DNA of 64,000 nucleotides from Anastatus disparis (Eukaryota > Arthropoda > Insecta > Hymenoptera > Eupelmidae): NCBI GenBank assembly GCA_017163975.1, contig JAFFSR010000136.1, positions 10,909,501 to 10,973,500 on the forward strand, in the 5' to 3' direction. Shown piece after piece: positions 11,341 through 26,300 of this stretch (within the stretch, counting starts at the first letter, position 1; each line of letters starts with the position of its first letter). The translations under genes were made by a program, and so were the position numbers. Under the pieces are notes generated by a model. The model searched no databases, was not told the DNA's origin, and saw only the letters and a list, made by a program, of their open reading frames with translations.

Positions 11341-13038
11341 AGCGAGTTTTGTTGTAGAGCTACTTGTTCGTCATCTACCGAGACACTGTATGTTCAGTCT
11401 ACATATGCGATCAACCGTACTGGCTATTAAATTGCTTCAAGAAAGAATACCTTTTTTTTCTTTCAATTACGTGTTCTCGGGCAGAGTTGCAATCACAGCC
11501 GGCTCATAAATATACATATACTATTTGGCAGTTGTGTATATTTATTTTTATGTATATTTATTATTGGATGGCTTCTTTTTAAACTGAATTATTAAATGGA
11601 AATTAAAGTAAAAATTAACTACATAAATATTAGTTATAAATTTATAAGATTATCTTCTTTACAAAAATAATTATTATACTTATTTTACATAATTTTTTTA
11701 AATTAAATCAACACTTTTATATAATATTTATTGCACAGTGTAAATTTAATTAATAATTTACATAAGCATAATGCAGGAATATTTTTAATATTCACATTAT
11801 TAATATTTTTGAAAATTAAAAACAAAATAAGATTAAATAAGAATAAGGAAAAATAACATAGACAAAGAAATTTGAGCAATAATGCCTTTTATTTTAAATT
11901 GTAAATTTTTTCACATTTAATAATTTATAAATTGTGATTTCGAGACATCTTACTTAAGTAACAAAGTCTTCATCACTTATAATAATTTACAGTTTGATTC
12001 TTTGTTATAAAATAGACTTGGCTTCGTTGTTTTATTTATTATTTTATGCTTTAACAATTATTAAAACCTGTAACAATCTTTTATATAAAATCTTGTCTTT
12101 CATTTTAACATTGATGGTGTAAAATTACATAAAATTTGTATATAGATATAACAGTTTTGATTGTGCGTTTCGTTGTTATTTGTGTATACGTTATAAAATT
12201 CTTCAAGTTTTTGTATCAAATATTAAAAATATTTCTCTGAATCATTTGTACTTGATATTGCAGGAACTGGAAGCCAATATTATTGCTACTTTAAAAGATC
12301 TCTGATGTGATTCGCTAATGAATACAGTAGCAAACATTTTTTCTGAAAAAATCTTTGGAACACACGAATTAGGAATAAAATCGTTAACAATAGTTTTATA
12401 CATTGGTTTTAAGCAAAATATCAATCCACCTTTGATAACAACAAAAACGTCGATATTTGCCAAACGCTACAAACTTTCTAACTTCTAAGCTAAAATCTAT
12501 CATATCTAACAAAATGATCATAATTAAAGTATACAATTTTTTCGAAAAAAAAAAAAAAAAAAAACAGTTCTGTCACGATTTTCATAGACTAGACCAGTTT
12601 TCAAGTAAAACATAGTTAAGAAAATGTAGGACGTATATGTATATAAAATTGAAATGATGAAGTCTTAAAATTTGATTTTAAATTAAATCAAATAAAGACG
12701 TGATAATAATGAAATAAAAATTGAATAAAAATTGTAAAAACGCTTTCAGTTTTGCGCGGCAGTTTGCAAATTTTCTTAATACTATCAATATTTTCATTTA
12801 ATTTCGTTAAAACCTTTTTTTTGTAAATCAAAGGTTCTTTAAAAACCAAAGTGTACATGAAATCGTAATGCTAATAACTTGAAATTAGATAAAGCACTAT
12901 TTACGGCTAAACGTATAATAAATAAGCGCAAGTGCGTGATTTAAATTCCAAGAGATTGCACAAAAGCTTCTTGCCTAACTGGCGCGCAATATGAGACGCC
13001 AATTCTTATATTAAAAAAAATGAGAATCATTAATTGAT
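11341..13038. other. galectin promoter side and glycogen phosphorylase 3' UTR
   Basis: Both flanking genes are on the - strand, so this stretch should hold the GlyP 3' UTR (right part) and the galectin promoter (left part). TTTATT motifs near 11890 and 12030 are possible poly(A) signals on the - strand. An A20 run lies near 12545. No exon seen. Confidence 0.45.
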
Positions 13039-16000
13039 TTAAATATCACGGGGCTCATGGGGATCAGGCAATTTCTGCCAATTTGGTTCAACACCCCAAA
13101 TTTCTCGAGCATATTCTGCAATCGTTCGATCTGAAGAGAACTTGCCCGACGAAGCAATGTTATGTATTGCCATTTCTACCCATTTTGATTCATCCTAAAA
13201 AAATTATAAAAATTAGCGTTATTGTACTTCAACAAATATCTTAACTCATTATAGTGTCATTTAAAACTATACATACTAAATAAGTTTTGGATACGATATC
13301 TTGAGATTTCATATAACTTTCGTAATCAGCTAAAAGATAAAATCTGTCCCACTTGAGTAAAACATCGACGATGTCTTGGAATTCACCTGGGTTATTGGGA
13401 CTGAAGAAACCAGTTTGAATTTGATCAATACATTGTTTTGCTTCTGGTAATCTATTGTAATAATCATAAGCATTATATCCTTTTTTCTTCAAGTCTTCTA
13501 CTTCATCTACGGTCATACCAAAGATGAAGATATTATCATTACCCATTTCCTCGGCCATCTCAACATTGGCACCATCAAGGGTTCCAATTGTCAATGCACC
13601 GTTCAACTGTAAGAAGATTAAAACATTATTTATAAATATGCACAGTTAATTTTTAAAAAACAATAATAGAAAATATAACGTACCATGAATTTCATATTAC
13701 CAGTACCAGATGCTTCAGTGCCAGCAGTTGAAATTTGTTCACTGAGATCAGCAGCAGGAATAATTTTCTCAGCCAAAGTTACTCTATAATTTTCTAAAAA
13801 GATGAATTTAAGTTTATCCCCAACTATTGGATCATTGTTAACAACATTTGCAACACTGCAAATAAGTTTAATAATCTTTTTGGCAAGATGATAGCCAGGT
13901 GCAGCTTTGCCACCAATCATAACAGTACGTGGTACAACAGGAGCATTGGGATTTGCTTTGATGCGATTGAACAATGTAATAACATGCAAACAGTTCAGCA
14001 ATTGACGCTTATATTCATGAATCCGTTTGACTTGAATATCGAAAATAGATGAGGGATTGACTTTAACACCATAATCGCGTTCGAGCATCTCAGCCAATCT
14101 CATTTTGTTTTCTTGCTTAACCTTCACAATGGCACGTTGGAAGGATGGATCCTTTGCCCATTGTTTCAACTGTGTAAGTTGTTCTAAGTGCACAGTCCAA
14201 TCACTCCCAATTTTCTATAAAATGAGAAATTTTAAATAATTTTCTTGCAATGTCATGTATAAACTTAAAAATTTATTAAAATTTAATTTCAATTTTATAT
14301 TTCGATTCACTGACCTCTTCAATGACATCAGAGAGATTAGGATTGCAAAGCAAGAGCCATCTTCGAGGAGTAATACCATTAGTTTTGTTTTGGAATTTCT
14401 CTGGATTGAGCTGATAGAAATCTCGGAATCTACAAACATAAATATAGTATTCATTAATATATAAATCATATTATATGGTAGTCAAATAATTATAAATATA
14501 AAAATCACTTACACAGAGTCTTTCAAGATTTCGGAGTGAATTCGGGCAACACCGTTAATGGCATGGCTACCAACAATGGACAAATGCGCCATATTCACTC
14601 TCTTTTCACCTTCCTCTTCAATAAGTGACATACGGCGAAGACGATCAATATCTCCTGGGAACTTAGCTTCAACTTGTTTGAGATGAAGGAAATTGATGTG
14701 ATAAATGATTTGAAGATGTCTTGGCAGAATGCTGTCCAACATACTTGTTGGCCATCTTTCTAAAGCTTCTGGCAGTACAGTGTGATTTGTGTAGGCGCAA
14801 GTGCGAGTAGTAATATCCCAAGCCTAAAAATGATAAATTATAAAACTCATTTATAAGTTTGTAAACTCCCATTGCAAAAATTACAATTTATTACATCAAA
14901 ACATAAACCCAAATTTATAATTTAATTAAACAAACCTTATCCCAAGATAAACCCTCGATATCAATAAGAATTCTCATGAGTTCAGGTATAGCGAGGGATG
15001 GATGAGTATCATTAAGTTGTATGGCTACTTTATCAGGGAAGGAGTCGAAGTCAGTTCTATGGTGTTCCCGAGAGCCAAATTTGCTTGATTTATAACGTCG
15101 AATGATGTCTTGAAGTGTAGCAGCCACCATGAAGTACTCTTGTTTCAGACGCAATTCCTTACCCTCGAAAAAGTTGTCATTAGGATAGAGAACTCTTGAT
15201 ATGTTTTCCGCGAGATTCCTATCGATCACAGCTTGTATATAATCACCGTCATTGACTGAAATGAAAATAATTATAATGATTATTATGATGATTAAAAATT
15301 TTAATAAGTTAAGAAATCTAATGAGAAACGTATGCTTACAGAATTTAAGATTGAATTCAACTGGTGATTTGGCTGACCACAGTCTCAGAGTATTAACCAC
15401 ATTATTTTTATATCCTGGAATCGGATTATCATATGGCATAGCGAATACGACCTGAAAGTATAAATAGATGTAATAAATATTATTTAATAATTCTTAATAT
15501 TATAAGCTGTCTTTTTTTCATAAGATATCGATTAATTTTGAAACCTATATTTATTTACTCTATTGTTATTTATAAAATTTAATTAAATAAAAAGTATGGG
15601 CAAAAGTTCAAATTATTTGTATGCCTTGTATTTGGTATTTTTTGAAGTATTAAACTGAATTTCATACCTGCGTGTTCACCCATTTCTTGCCCTCGGGCGT
15701 ATCGATGACATGGCCGTAAAAGTTGACAGGCAACATGAATTCAGGTCTGGCCTTCTCCCATGGATTGCCGTATCTTAACCAGTCATCGGGCTCCTCTACT
15801 TGCTCGCCGTTCTTGATTTTTTGAGCGAAAATACCATACTCATAGCGTATACCGTAGCCATAAGCAGCAAGACCAAGCGTAGCCATGCTGTCTAAGAAAC
15901 AGGCAGCAAGACGACCCAAACCCCCATTACCAAGACCTGCATCTTCTTCTAGTTCTTCTAATTCTTCGATGTCTAAGCCCATCTGTTTAGATTGAGAAAT

Positions 16001-19000
16001 TTAATCATTTAAATTTTTGACGTTACGTATTCAAGCTAATTTTTTAATTTTTTAATTCTGATCCTGATTTTCTAATTCTGATTTTCTACTTCAACTTTTT
16101 TATTGAAAGACCGTGAATACTGATAATAATTCTTAAATAATGGAAATTTATCTAATTTATGCTTAAATATATTAAATTAATGAACATAAATGTAAAAAAT
16201 ATTGAAGCTTCCAAATTCATGAAAAAAATGAAAATTGTAATTTAAGTTAGGTTGTCTAATTTCCCCTAAAATATATTTATTGATTAAAAAAATTTGTTTT
16301 CAATTATAAATGTAAAGACTCCCTGTTAAAACAATATATCAATATTATTTTCAAAAAAATTTTAAATCATCGCAATATTTTATTTTATATAATCAAATTG
16401 CTAACTCTATACTAAATAAACAAACGTTCAAGATAATGTTGATAGAGAAGTTAAAAAAAACTAAGTATCAAAATAAAAAAATCGAAAAAAGCATTGTCAT
16501 AGCAATAATTAGAATTATCATATAGAACAATTATGACACAATAGCGAATGTTGAAAGTGTCTTTATATAAACTACATATATCAATCTATTATAAATTTTA
16601 TTAATTCTAATTATAACAATACTCACTTGGTACATAGCCTCATCACAGGCACCCTGAATGCCTAAGTTAATCATTGTGTTTTGCAACGTACGTCCCATGT
16701 AATATTCTAATGAAAGATAGTAGCATCTCTGTAAGAAAAATTAGAAAAAAATATAAAAATTGTAATTATAAGAACAGCATAATTATTAAAGCAAATATTT
16801 ATAATTAGACTGATAATGTCAAATGTGATTTTTTTTTTTTTTTTTAATTTCATTTATATGTTTACAGTTGTTTGTTGTATTAAGGTCATAGATTATCTCT
16901 TTTTAAAAGAGCAGTCTATTTGCATTCAGCGATCCTCTAAGTTATGTTCATTTTTCAGATTGTATCGTGATTGATTTTACTTATCAACAAATATTTTTTT
17001 TTATAAATCATTGACAAAATTCAAATGACAAATAAGAAGGAAAATAAATCCAAAAAAGTAATTTTTTTGGCACGCTTGTGATTACAAAAAAGATTTCTGT
17101 TATATAAGTAAATAAGAAAAAAATAGAAAAACAAACAAAAAAATAAATTTGAAATATATATTAGTTAAAAAAAAATAATCAATATAATGTTTGGTGGTAC
17201 AAAAATACAAAGAAAAATCGTATAAAATCCAAGCAAAAATATGCAAAACGTTAAAGCGTGCCAAAATTTTGAGTCAGTTAAGTTTCTTGACTTTGGGAAA
17301 GTTTCCAAGGAGCTTGAGATGAAAAGCTGGCTTACACGTTAAATTATATCTATATAGACCCGGAAGACTAGTAATATTTAGTCGAGCAAATGGAAAAACT
17401 TTTAGGAAAATTGAATGACTTGATCAGATGTATTAAGTAATAGAAAAATCTATTAATATCTTTTACAACACGATTTTCTCGGTATTTTCAAAATATTTAA
17501 TTGTTAATGTAATAGCATTATAATCACTTGAATTTCAAAATTAAATAATTAATTAAATACAAATTAAAATCATTTTTAAGCAATTACTGGATGTTAAAAA
17601 AAAGAAAAACATAAGTTAGACATAGCAACGTTAGAAATTTCATTGTGAGAGAGCCTAAGCTTAATAGATGTAAATTTAGCAGTCCCATTAGAATGTGTCC
17701 TTCGACAGCTATTCTTTATCTTTATCTTCGTGTCATTGACTGTTTTCGTCTTATATTATGATCAACTGAATATTATTCCAATTATCTAATAGATAAAAAA
17801 ACTAAAGAATGAAAATATATGTAGTATGATAGAGTAACTCTCTAATTGCATTTTTATTTTTGTTTATGTTAAATTAAAAGTGCGATATGTAAATTATAAT
17901 ATAGAAATAAATAAGGAAGATATTTATTTCAAAATACATGTCTTTTTTTAATAGATTATTTAGAGTTTTAACTTTTTGATACAGACAGTCTAAATATAAG
18001 AAGTCTAATTTTATTTTTTGCCGTATGTTTTTTCAAGAAAATTAAAAAATTTCTATAATTAGATTATTTATATAATCGACAAGATCAAAACAATATAAGG
18101 CTGTTAAAAATTTTTATTGCAAGGACTGCGTTAAAGTATCACAATCATTTTGACAGAGATCAATAGTGCAAGACGTTTTTTTTGCAATGAAAAAATGTTC
18201 ATCAATTTTCCTCAATAAATTTTTATCTGGAAAAACGAGACATTAAACTTGTGTTGAAATCAATTCGAATCAATTGATTTTACAACGACCAGTGCCTATA
18301 TATTAACTTTTTTCAAAATTCTTTATCTTGCCTACATAATACTATTACAACACGAATTAATATGCTTCGGAAATAAAAATTAGGATTTCAGCTTATCTTT
18401 TCATTAGAAAAGCCATATTAAATGTCTATTACTTAACGTAATTAGAATTTTCCAAGACAATCCATTTCAGTCAAGGCGCCACTAATTTTTATCAGTAAAT
18501 TATAATATTATATCGATGCTATTTTTTTTCATTAATCAAATTTCATTTCAATTTTGATAAATGATATTTTTTATATCATTTTTTTCTTTATAATCATAAT
18601 TAGATATTCATTCAACTGGCATTTTATTGTTTTTTTTTTTCAATATTTGTACTTGAAATTCAAATAAATATAAATACTTAAAAATCATCCTTCAGTTAAT
18701 TAATCTAGCGCATTGATCAATCGAAAAATTAATTATCTACTTATAAATAATTTAACATTATCAGGCCTCAATTCGTATATGCGTAACATCAGGAAGTTAT
18801 TTAATCTGGTGAAAAACAAGTACACAAATTTCGCTATATAATATCTAAATAATAGAACAATACATAACTGAAAGTTGAGTGTCTGTAGCCGATAATGAAT
18901 AGAAGGCAATCGGTATAAAGAAACTGTGCGTAAGATTAAGAATGAAGCCAGATAAAATTTTTTCAATGGTGACCCCGCACTTTGTTTTATTATTTTTTTT

Positions 19001-22000
19001 ATTCGACACCGTTTGCTCGTCACATGCTTTCCTTTAATGTATATGTTATTGCAAATTCACGAATCAAATAGCTATAGTTGATTTTTTATGCTTTTACAGT
19101 ATACGAAAAGCAAACGCATAATTAGAATTATTCAAGCGTGAATCATTAAAATAAAATTATCTAATAATGATATGACTTATGAGACGAAAAACTTTTTACT
19201 AATCCAAATAGAGAAGTTTATAAGAATTGAAAGATGTTACTATTATCAAATATCAAAGATAATTTAAGAAATAAAAAATAAAATACTAAATGTCATAAGC
19301 AGAACATTCACATGAAAATTTTTCTTAAATTAAAAAAAAAATAAGTTTAATAATTATTTTTGAGTTTTTATCGTAATAATTTCGATTTATTTTGCTTTGG
19401 TCAAATAAAAAGAGAACATTATAATAACAATTAACCTAGTTTACATCATAAAACATGACTTTTTAGCAGTGCAGTATGAATGTTCTTAAAATACACGTCT
19501 CACAAGAACAAAAACCTTATGTAATGCGGATTTTTATTATCTTATAGCTTATGTTTCAGGATTTATTCTAATGGATCTTAATTTTTTCGATATTAGTTTA
19601 TATTTACATAAGTAGTATACATTTATATAAACTTTTTCAATATATATGTATAAATTATACGTATTTAGTCAATAATAATAGGTGAATAAACTCGAAATTA
19701 AAGTTCCTAAAACAGATATTCTACATATTTTTTTTAAGATAATCAAAATTTAAGCTACATGGATTAATGTTTTTATTGTTAATAAAAGTAACATTTTTTA
19801 ACTAATTACTGAATACTAATCTACTTAATAAAATTAGCATTTTTTAACTAATTACTAATAATAATCCAACTTAATTAATTTTAAATTTAATAACAAATTT
19901 CTGCTTGAATGAATTTTTTTCAAAAAACTTTTATGGTTTTACTTCAATATTTGAGAATAATTTTTTCTAGTGTGTATCTTTTTAAAAATTTAAAAAAGAC
20001 TGTTACATCTATTTAATGATATCATTGAATAAAAAAAATATTAAAAAATGTATAAAATGTATAACATTAGTAATGTTAACATTTTTATATATTAATGGTT
20101 CTTTTATTAAACCGAAAACTGGGCCAAAAATGACACATTTCCATTAAATATCAATAAGGATAGCAAAGTAGATCATAGGTAATGAAATAATTTTGAAAAA
20201 TAAATTTAAATTCTATCATATATCAAACTTATTTCAAAATTTATTCATCACATTTGATACTTATAAAATTATGTTTATAATTTAAACTTTCGAATTAAAA
20301 ATTCTTAAAATTTTAATAAATACAAATTTTAAAGAAATTAGATTAAATTTTTTTATTAAGGTAATGTAATAGGATATATGTTTATACATAATTAGCGACA
20401 TCGCAGTTATTATTTAAAATGGAATGGAAACTTTAGGATAAAAAATTAATTATTTGGAAAATTGTAATGTCGGTATTTTACATTCCCTTAACATAAACAT
20501 TCGTATAATATGAATGTATTTTGAATGTAGCTTTATCGTCGAATTTCTATATATTGTTTATATTTTACATAGTTTATCATTTTCAACCTTTAATAAAGTT
20601 ATAGTTGGACTAGGAGTAATGCGTTGCATGCAACACGGTAGTTAAGTTGATTTCTTTCTGCGGTGATCAGCATCCTCGGGAGAAATATCCGATTTTACTC
20701 TCTTGTTGCATAATACACTTTTAATTATGCCTGGGATTGTTAAATTTATTGGACAAAGTATTGAAGTATGAATACTACTTTTTTCCCAATTTTTAGAAAA
20801 CCGTTCCTCAAATTTTTAAAAAAAGTCTGGGAAAAGTTTTTTTTTTACAAAATACAAAAAGAATATTTTTTCAATATTAAACACATAATTATTGTTTACA
20901 TTATCATCACATATTACGTAATATCTTTAATATCGTTAAGAAAAGATACTTATAATGATTGACACGAAGAAAAAGAGACGAGAACTTTCCAAAAAAAGAC
21001 ATTTTGTAATTTTCGAGTGTTCTTTGAATAAACGAAGATACACAAGAATGTCGTACGATATATATATTTTAGAATTTCTTAAAATATCCTTCACCCGTCC
21101 GAGGTGTATTACGTATAATAAAAGAAATCGAATTTTATTTTCAGATTACTTCTTAACTTTCTAAAATATAAACTTTAAAAGTTTATTAAAATTTAATTGT
21201 TATAAAATTTCGCTCGCTTTTGAACAATTATATAATCATTAATTTAATATTAATAAATATATTGTTTTAATTATATATTTTATGATTTTCTGTGCCAATT
21301 TAAGTTACATATTATATAAAATTAGAATATAATTATAATAAAAACTTGAATAAGAAAATTTTGTAAAGTTAATCTTGTTTTGTATGTAAATTCATTGTTT
21401 ATTTTCGATAAGTATGTAAAACTTTCTTGTTTATATATGTATATATATAGATAAATATATAGATATATATTAATTTTCAATTTTTCTCAAAATTACGTTC
21501 ACTTTACGTTACAGATTTTTTTTATGCACACTCAAATCACGTTATCTATCCCAATATATTTAGTTTCTTCAAACTTTTTCATTCGAATTCAAACATATTT
21601 ACATATAGAAATAGCTAATATAATCAGATGGAAATGTTTTATGAACCTGACAAGATTTTCAAGTTTACGAATGTCGGAAAGTTACCTTGTACGATGCAAT
21701 CAATAAAGATAGTTTTCTAATATAATTCTTTTATTTTTTTAAATTCAGTATTATACACGTAATATTTTATTTAGAGGTTATGGTTTTTATGTTTATATTT
21801 TCTTTTAAAAAATGTTGAAAAATATCATGTAATTTATCATTTATTAAAAATTTTTTTTAAATCATAGAAATAACGGTTTAATTTTATACATTAATAAACA
21901 AAATAATTAATTATTATCCTGTGTTAAAAAATTTGTTTTTATTGGTCTCTTAATCTTTGAGATTTGCATCTCTTTCTAATAGCGTGATTTGTTCTTACAG

Positions 22001-23391
22001 ATCATGACACACGTGCTACGTAGTCAAAAGGAATTATTATCTTTGGCGTTTGAAGGTATCGAGAGCAAGGCCGGTTTGTTATTATTCGCACTGGTTTAAC
22101 AAGCAATCTTTAATGTGCCCTAGACCGATTAATGCTTTTATTTTATAACCTCTGCTAAAAGAGTTTTTAATTTTTAAATTCATTTTTTATAATACATTTC
22201 TTTTCATGCAGTTATATACATATAAATAAAATTTTAAAGATTTTAAAAAGAATATATTACAAAAGTATTACGATTGTAATACTTTTTGATCCAGGAAGAA
22301 GCAAATTCGAGAAAGTAAAAAAGAAAAAAATAATAGAATTAAATCATCAGCTTATCATTATATTATTATCTTGATTAAATTTATATATAAACCTTTCATA
22401 AAAATCAGTACGAAAATAAACACGAAACTTTTACGCGTAAATAAATAAATAACTATATGTATATACAGGCTTATATCGATATTTTTAATTGGTAAACAAC
22501 GATGCGGCAATAAATGATATTAATGTATAACAATAAATTCTTATCAAACTACTTTAAAATTTGCTTTGAAAAAAGGTAAAATTTAATTTCGGAGCACAAA
22601 TTTCAAAATATAACTGATAATACTCGTAATCGCAAAATTCAAATATTCGTATTACTAAAAAAAAAATTTTTAATTATCCCAGCCAAAAGTGAAAAAATTT
22701 ACAAATAGATGCACGTGCTATCCCCCATTAATACATATACACACATTATACAAACTATATATACATAAATATTCAAATGCAGAATTAACAAAAAGGTTAC
22801 TGTGTGCCAAGTGTATTGGCACATTGTAAGCAAAAATGAATGTTAAGGCTAAATTAGAAGTACAAATTAGATTTTTTAACTCCGAATGAATGTAGAAAAT
22901 TCAGCCATGATTAGAAAGGTTAGGTTTTTTCGTCTTAAGTTTAATAATATAATAGGAAAATAATAGTTTTCTTAAGGTTATGGAGTCGGTCAACTTTTTA
23001 CTATGCTTTAATGTTTATTTTGAGTTTTACACCGAGATCCGACATGCTACAGTAGAAGCACGGAAAAATTAGAACGTTCGTAATATACAAAAACAATGGA
23101 TGATTCGTAAAAGTATACAAATGAAAAAAAAATGAAATAATGAATTACCTTAGGGTCATTCTCGTAATAATACTGTTGGGTGCGGATCCACCTTGAAACA
23201 AGATTGTCCTTGACGCTATGGGCGAGGGCAAAATAATAATCCCTTGACGTAGCAACATTACGATCCTTAACAAGGGTATAATGAAGATGCCTATTAAAGG
23301 TCTTCTTAAAATTGGCTACATTCTCAACATCGACGATACCCCTTACGGAGATTTGCTTCCTCTTTTCGTGATCGGAGTCGCTCACCGACAT
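13039..23391 (-). CDS. GlyP: glycogen phosphorylase
   Basis: Ten exons on the - strand: 23391-23149, 16728-16627, 15982-15668, 15451-15340, 15255-14936, 14823-14513, 14429-14315, 14214-13684, 13606-13277, 13194-13039. They add to 2535 nt (844 residues), the usual length for the animal enzyme. It is a cytosolic, PLP-dependent, dimeric enzyme that releases glucose-1-phosphate from glycogen. Regulatory and catalytic residues are in place. The phosphorylase-kinase site is Ser15 in [11 protein letters not shown]-site residues are Tyr75 and Arg310/311. The PLP-binding Lys681 lies in GTGNMKF (rabbit Lys680, shifted by one). Also visible are [32 protein letters not shown] and TNGITPRRW. The first exon carries the phosphorylation site and is separated by a 6.4-kb intron. 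No frameshift or missing exon was found. In insects it supplies sugar for trehalose and flight muscle. Confidence 0.97.
16729..23148 (-). other. 6.4-kb first intron of GlyP
   Basis: It separates the Ser15 exon from the rest of the enzyme. It is AT-rich, with low-complexity TA stretches (about 21430-21470). I found no supported exon, tRNA or transposase in it; open frames at 18733-19023 and 20768-21164 look random. Long first introns often hold enhancers, but nothing specific can be called. Confidence 0.6.
22803..22823. repeat. short perfect inverted repeat
   Basis: TGTGCCAA, a 5-nt spacer, then TTGGCACA. This 8-bp perfect stem lies in GlyP intron 1, about 0.35 kb from exon 1. It is an everted GCCAA/TTGGC pair, not the usual NF-I arrangement. 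Function unknown. Confidence 0.35.
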
Positions 23392-26300
23392 CTTTGAACC
23401 TTTCCTTTTTCTTTGGAAATCACCAGATAATATTCACTTTCAAGCAGTTGTCGATGGAGCTCGATAATTATGTTATTTTTAAAAAAATTAAACGCGCTCT
23501 TTTTAACAAAAAAATAATTCGTCTTCTCGGCTATACGAGCCGAGCGCAAATGATTACGATTAAACTAGGGAGAAACCAGCTGCAGCCCGCGCAACTTAAA
23601 TCGCTCTGAGGGGACTCAACATAGTACTGTATTACTCTTGTATATGCCGGTGTCACCTTGGAAAGGTTACGCATGCGCAATGAAGATTTATCTTTTCGCA
23701 AATTTTAAGCTTGGTTAAGTATACAGCGTAACCTATACACATAATACCGCCACCATAAAGCCATTAAGAAATAGTTTAAAAAAGAGAGAAAATATTTAAT
23801 GTAACGCAGGAAAATGTAAAGGTTTTTTCTCAACAATTAAAATGCTTTTATTACTCAGGCCATGAACGATGCATATGTGCGCACCAAAATCGAAAATAGT
23901 TATTGTTTTAGCAATGAACCCAAAGTAATCTTGGTACTTTATAGTTGATATATAGTTTGAGTATAAAATTAAGAAAAAGAAATGTATGCGACAATAGATG
24001 TAGCTTATATAGTTTAAAAAAAGAAAGTCTATGCGATGAGCTAGGGAAGGAAAATCTAAAATGTATATAAAATACAATTTTAAATGACATTATATTATTC
24101 CATCATTCATTTTTCTTATTCAAAAGATCTAAACAATCAAAGGTACATACTTGACGTGACTTTAATTATCAAACATAGATCAGATTTCAAAGCATTGTAG
24201 ACGCGCCCAAATCTGTATACTTCAGTTGGCGGAATTTTTAAAACAAATTTTTCTATACTTACTGTGTACTTTTCACTGCTCTTCGATGCTGTCCATAAAT
24301 TATTGTTTATAAGTTAAGAAATAAATATATTACATTAGTATATGCTCTATTAAAGAAAAAGAATAAAAAGTTGGCCTATAACACCAAAAATAATCTTTTC
24401 CAAACAAAAAATTAAGTAAAACAACAATAGATTTTGTATAATCTATTTTCGTTATATTAAATTAAATGCATATACAAAAATTTGATATCAAATATTCGTT
24501 GTTTATTTATGAACTATTAATGAATATAAAAATTATGTTTTTCAATTATACATACCAATATTTTAAAATGAAAAATCTATTTTTAAAGATAAAAAAGTTT
24601 AATTTTGACTGATGAATATAAAGGATAATAATTAAACAAATTCAAGTTCAGACAATACATACAATGTAAAGAAATTGTCATTTATTTATCTTTCACAATT
24701 AAAAATTTCGATTAATTGAATTTATAGATTGGAATCGGATTTTGCGTAGTTATTTTAATATTTCTGTATGAGAACAGATAAATTAAAAAGAAATTATTTT
24801 TAGCATTAAACTGTTTTACGAAATGTTATTTTAATTTTTTTAAATCTTGATTATAATAGTATAACTAAAAATCTAATATAAAAATTTTAGCTAGATTCAA
24901 ATGAAATTTAAAATTTAAATTCACAAAAAAATACAAATTTAATTGGTAATAATAATAGAATTTACACTACAAATTTGATATACAAAAGAAATATATCTAC
25001 GAGAAAAAAGAATTAAAGTAGATTTTTTAAACAACAGAACAAGAAGAAAATCAAGCAGAAAGGTGTTGCAATAAAATATGGTTAATAAATAAAATAAACA
25101 TAAAAAAATTGAAATAATGTAAAATTGACAGATAAATAAAAACAAAATTATATACGTTATATTGAAATTTATAAAAACAGAATTATCGACATTTCGTGTC
25201 TTATTAATATCGTTTATTTATAAATTAATCGTGCGAATGCAGATGCAATAATGAAAACGTCAAGAAGCGATACGCGTATTACAAGTCACATATTCTCTTA
25301 ACACTTTTGCCACCTTTTTTTTGAGATAAAAACACGTGGATTCACGTAGCTACAGATAGATATTAAGAATGTGTATAATATAATATTAAGTTGCATCTTC
25401 ATGTTCTGCTTTATCGGATCATCAATTGATGTACGTGTTAACACCATTTCCATTGCATCGCCATTAGCCAATTTTCTCTCACTCTTGTTTTTAAACTTTG
25501 CGTAATATAAACCGATGTATTTCTCGTAATAATTTTATTTATATATATATACTTCTTTTATATATATTAGCTATATAATTACAATAATAATATCAATGTA
25601 ATAGCAATAATATTTGCAATCCTCAACGTCGTTCAAAGAGACAGATACAATAACTAATAATTCACTTTATTAATTTTCTTTTATCCATTTAATTCTCATA
25701 TTTATTCTCGATCGCAATATAACAACTAAAACACGAGGGATCGCTGGTTATTAGACATTACATCTTAAAATCTAACGATAAAAAAGAAACAATTTCGACA
25801 AGCACTTCCTTTAATATATCACGCTCTGTTTCCATTCTTTTACATTTGCTTTCCCATCTCTTCTCTTTTTTTTACTTTGCTTTCTTTCCACGACTTTCAA
25901 TAAGCATTGCCTATACATACAATAAACACTTTCACATAGATTGCCTGGCCATAATATATTTATTTTCTTCGTGCGTAGCCTGATTGATCAATGATTACTT
26001 CAACAACGTTTCCTACATTTAAAAAAGGATAGACTCTTCGTTACGATGAGTGATCAAGTAGCAAACGAGATGATGCGAGAGAATGCGGGTGAACGGTGTA
26101 ATGCATTTAATGTATATTATATACTCTCCATCGTCATTTATATCAAGTTATTACAGGGTTAATAATTTTTATTTCCTTTTTTTTATGCTTCATGTATGTT
26201 TTCATTTTATTTTCTTTCAAAAAAGAGGGTTATGAGTGTGATTGCACATTTTTTTTTTCGAAAGGGAATAAGATGGGAAGTGACACGCTTTAAGTGTGTG

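Noticed and set aside
14255..14464. 69-codon + strand open frame antisense to GlyP
   Set aside because: Shadow of GlyP exon 7 and its flanking introns.
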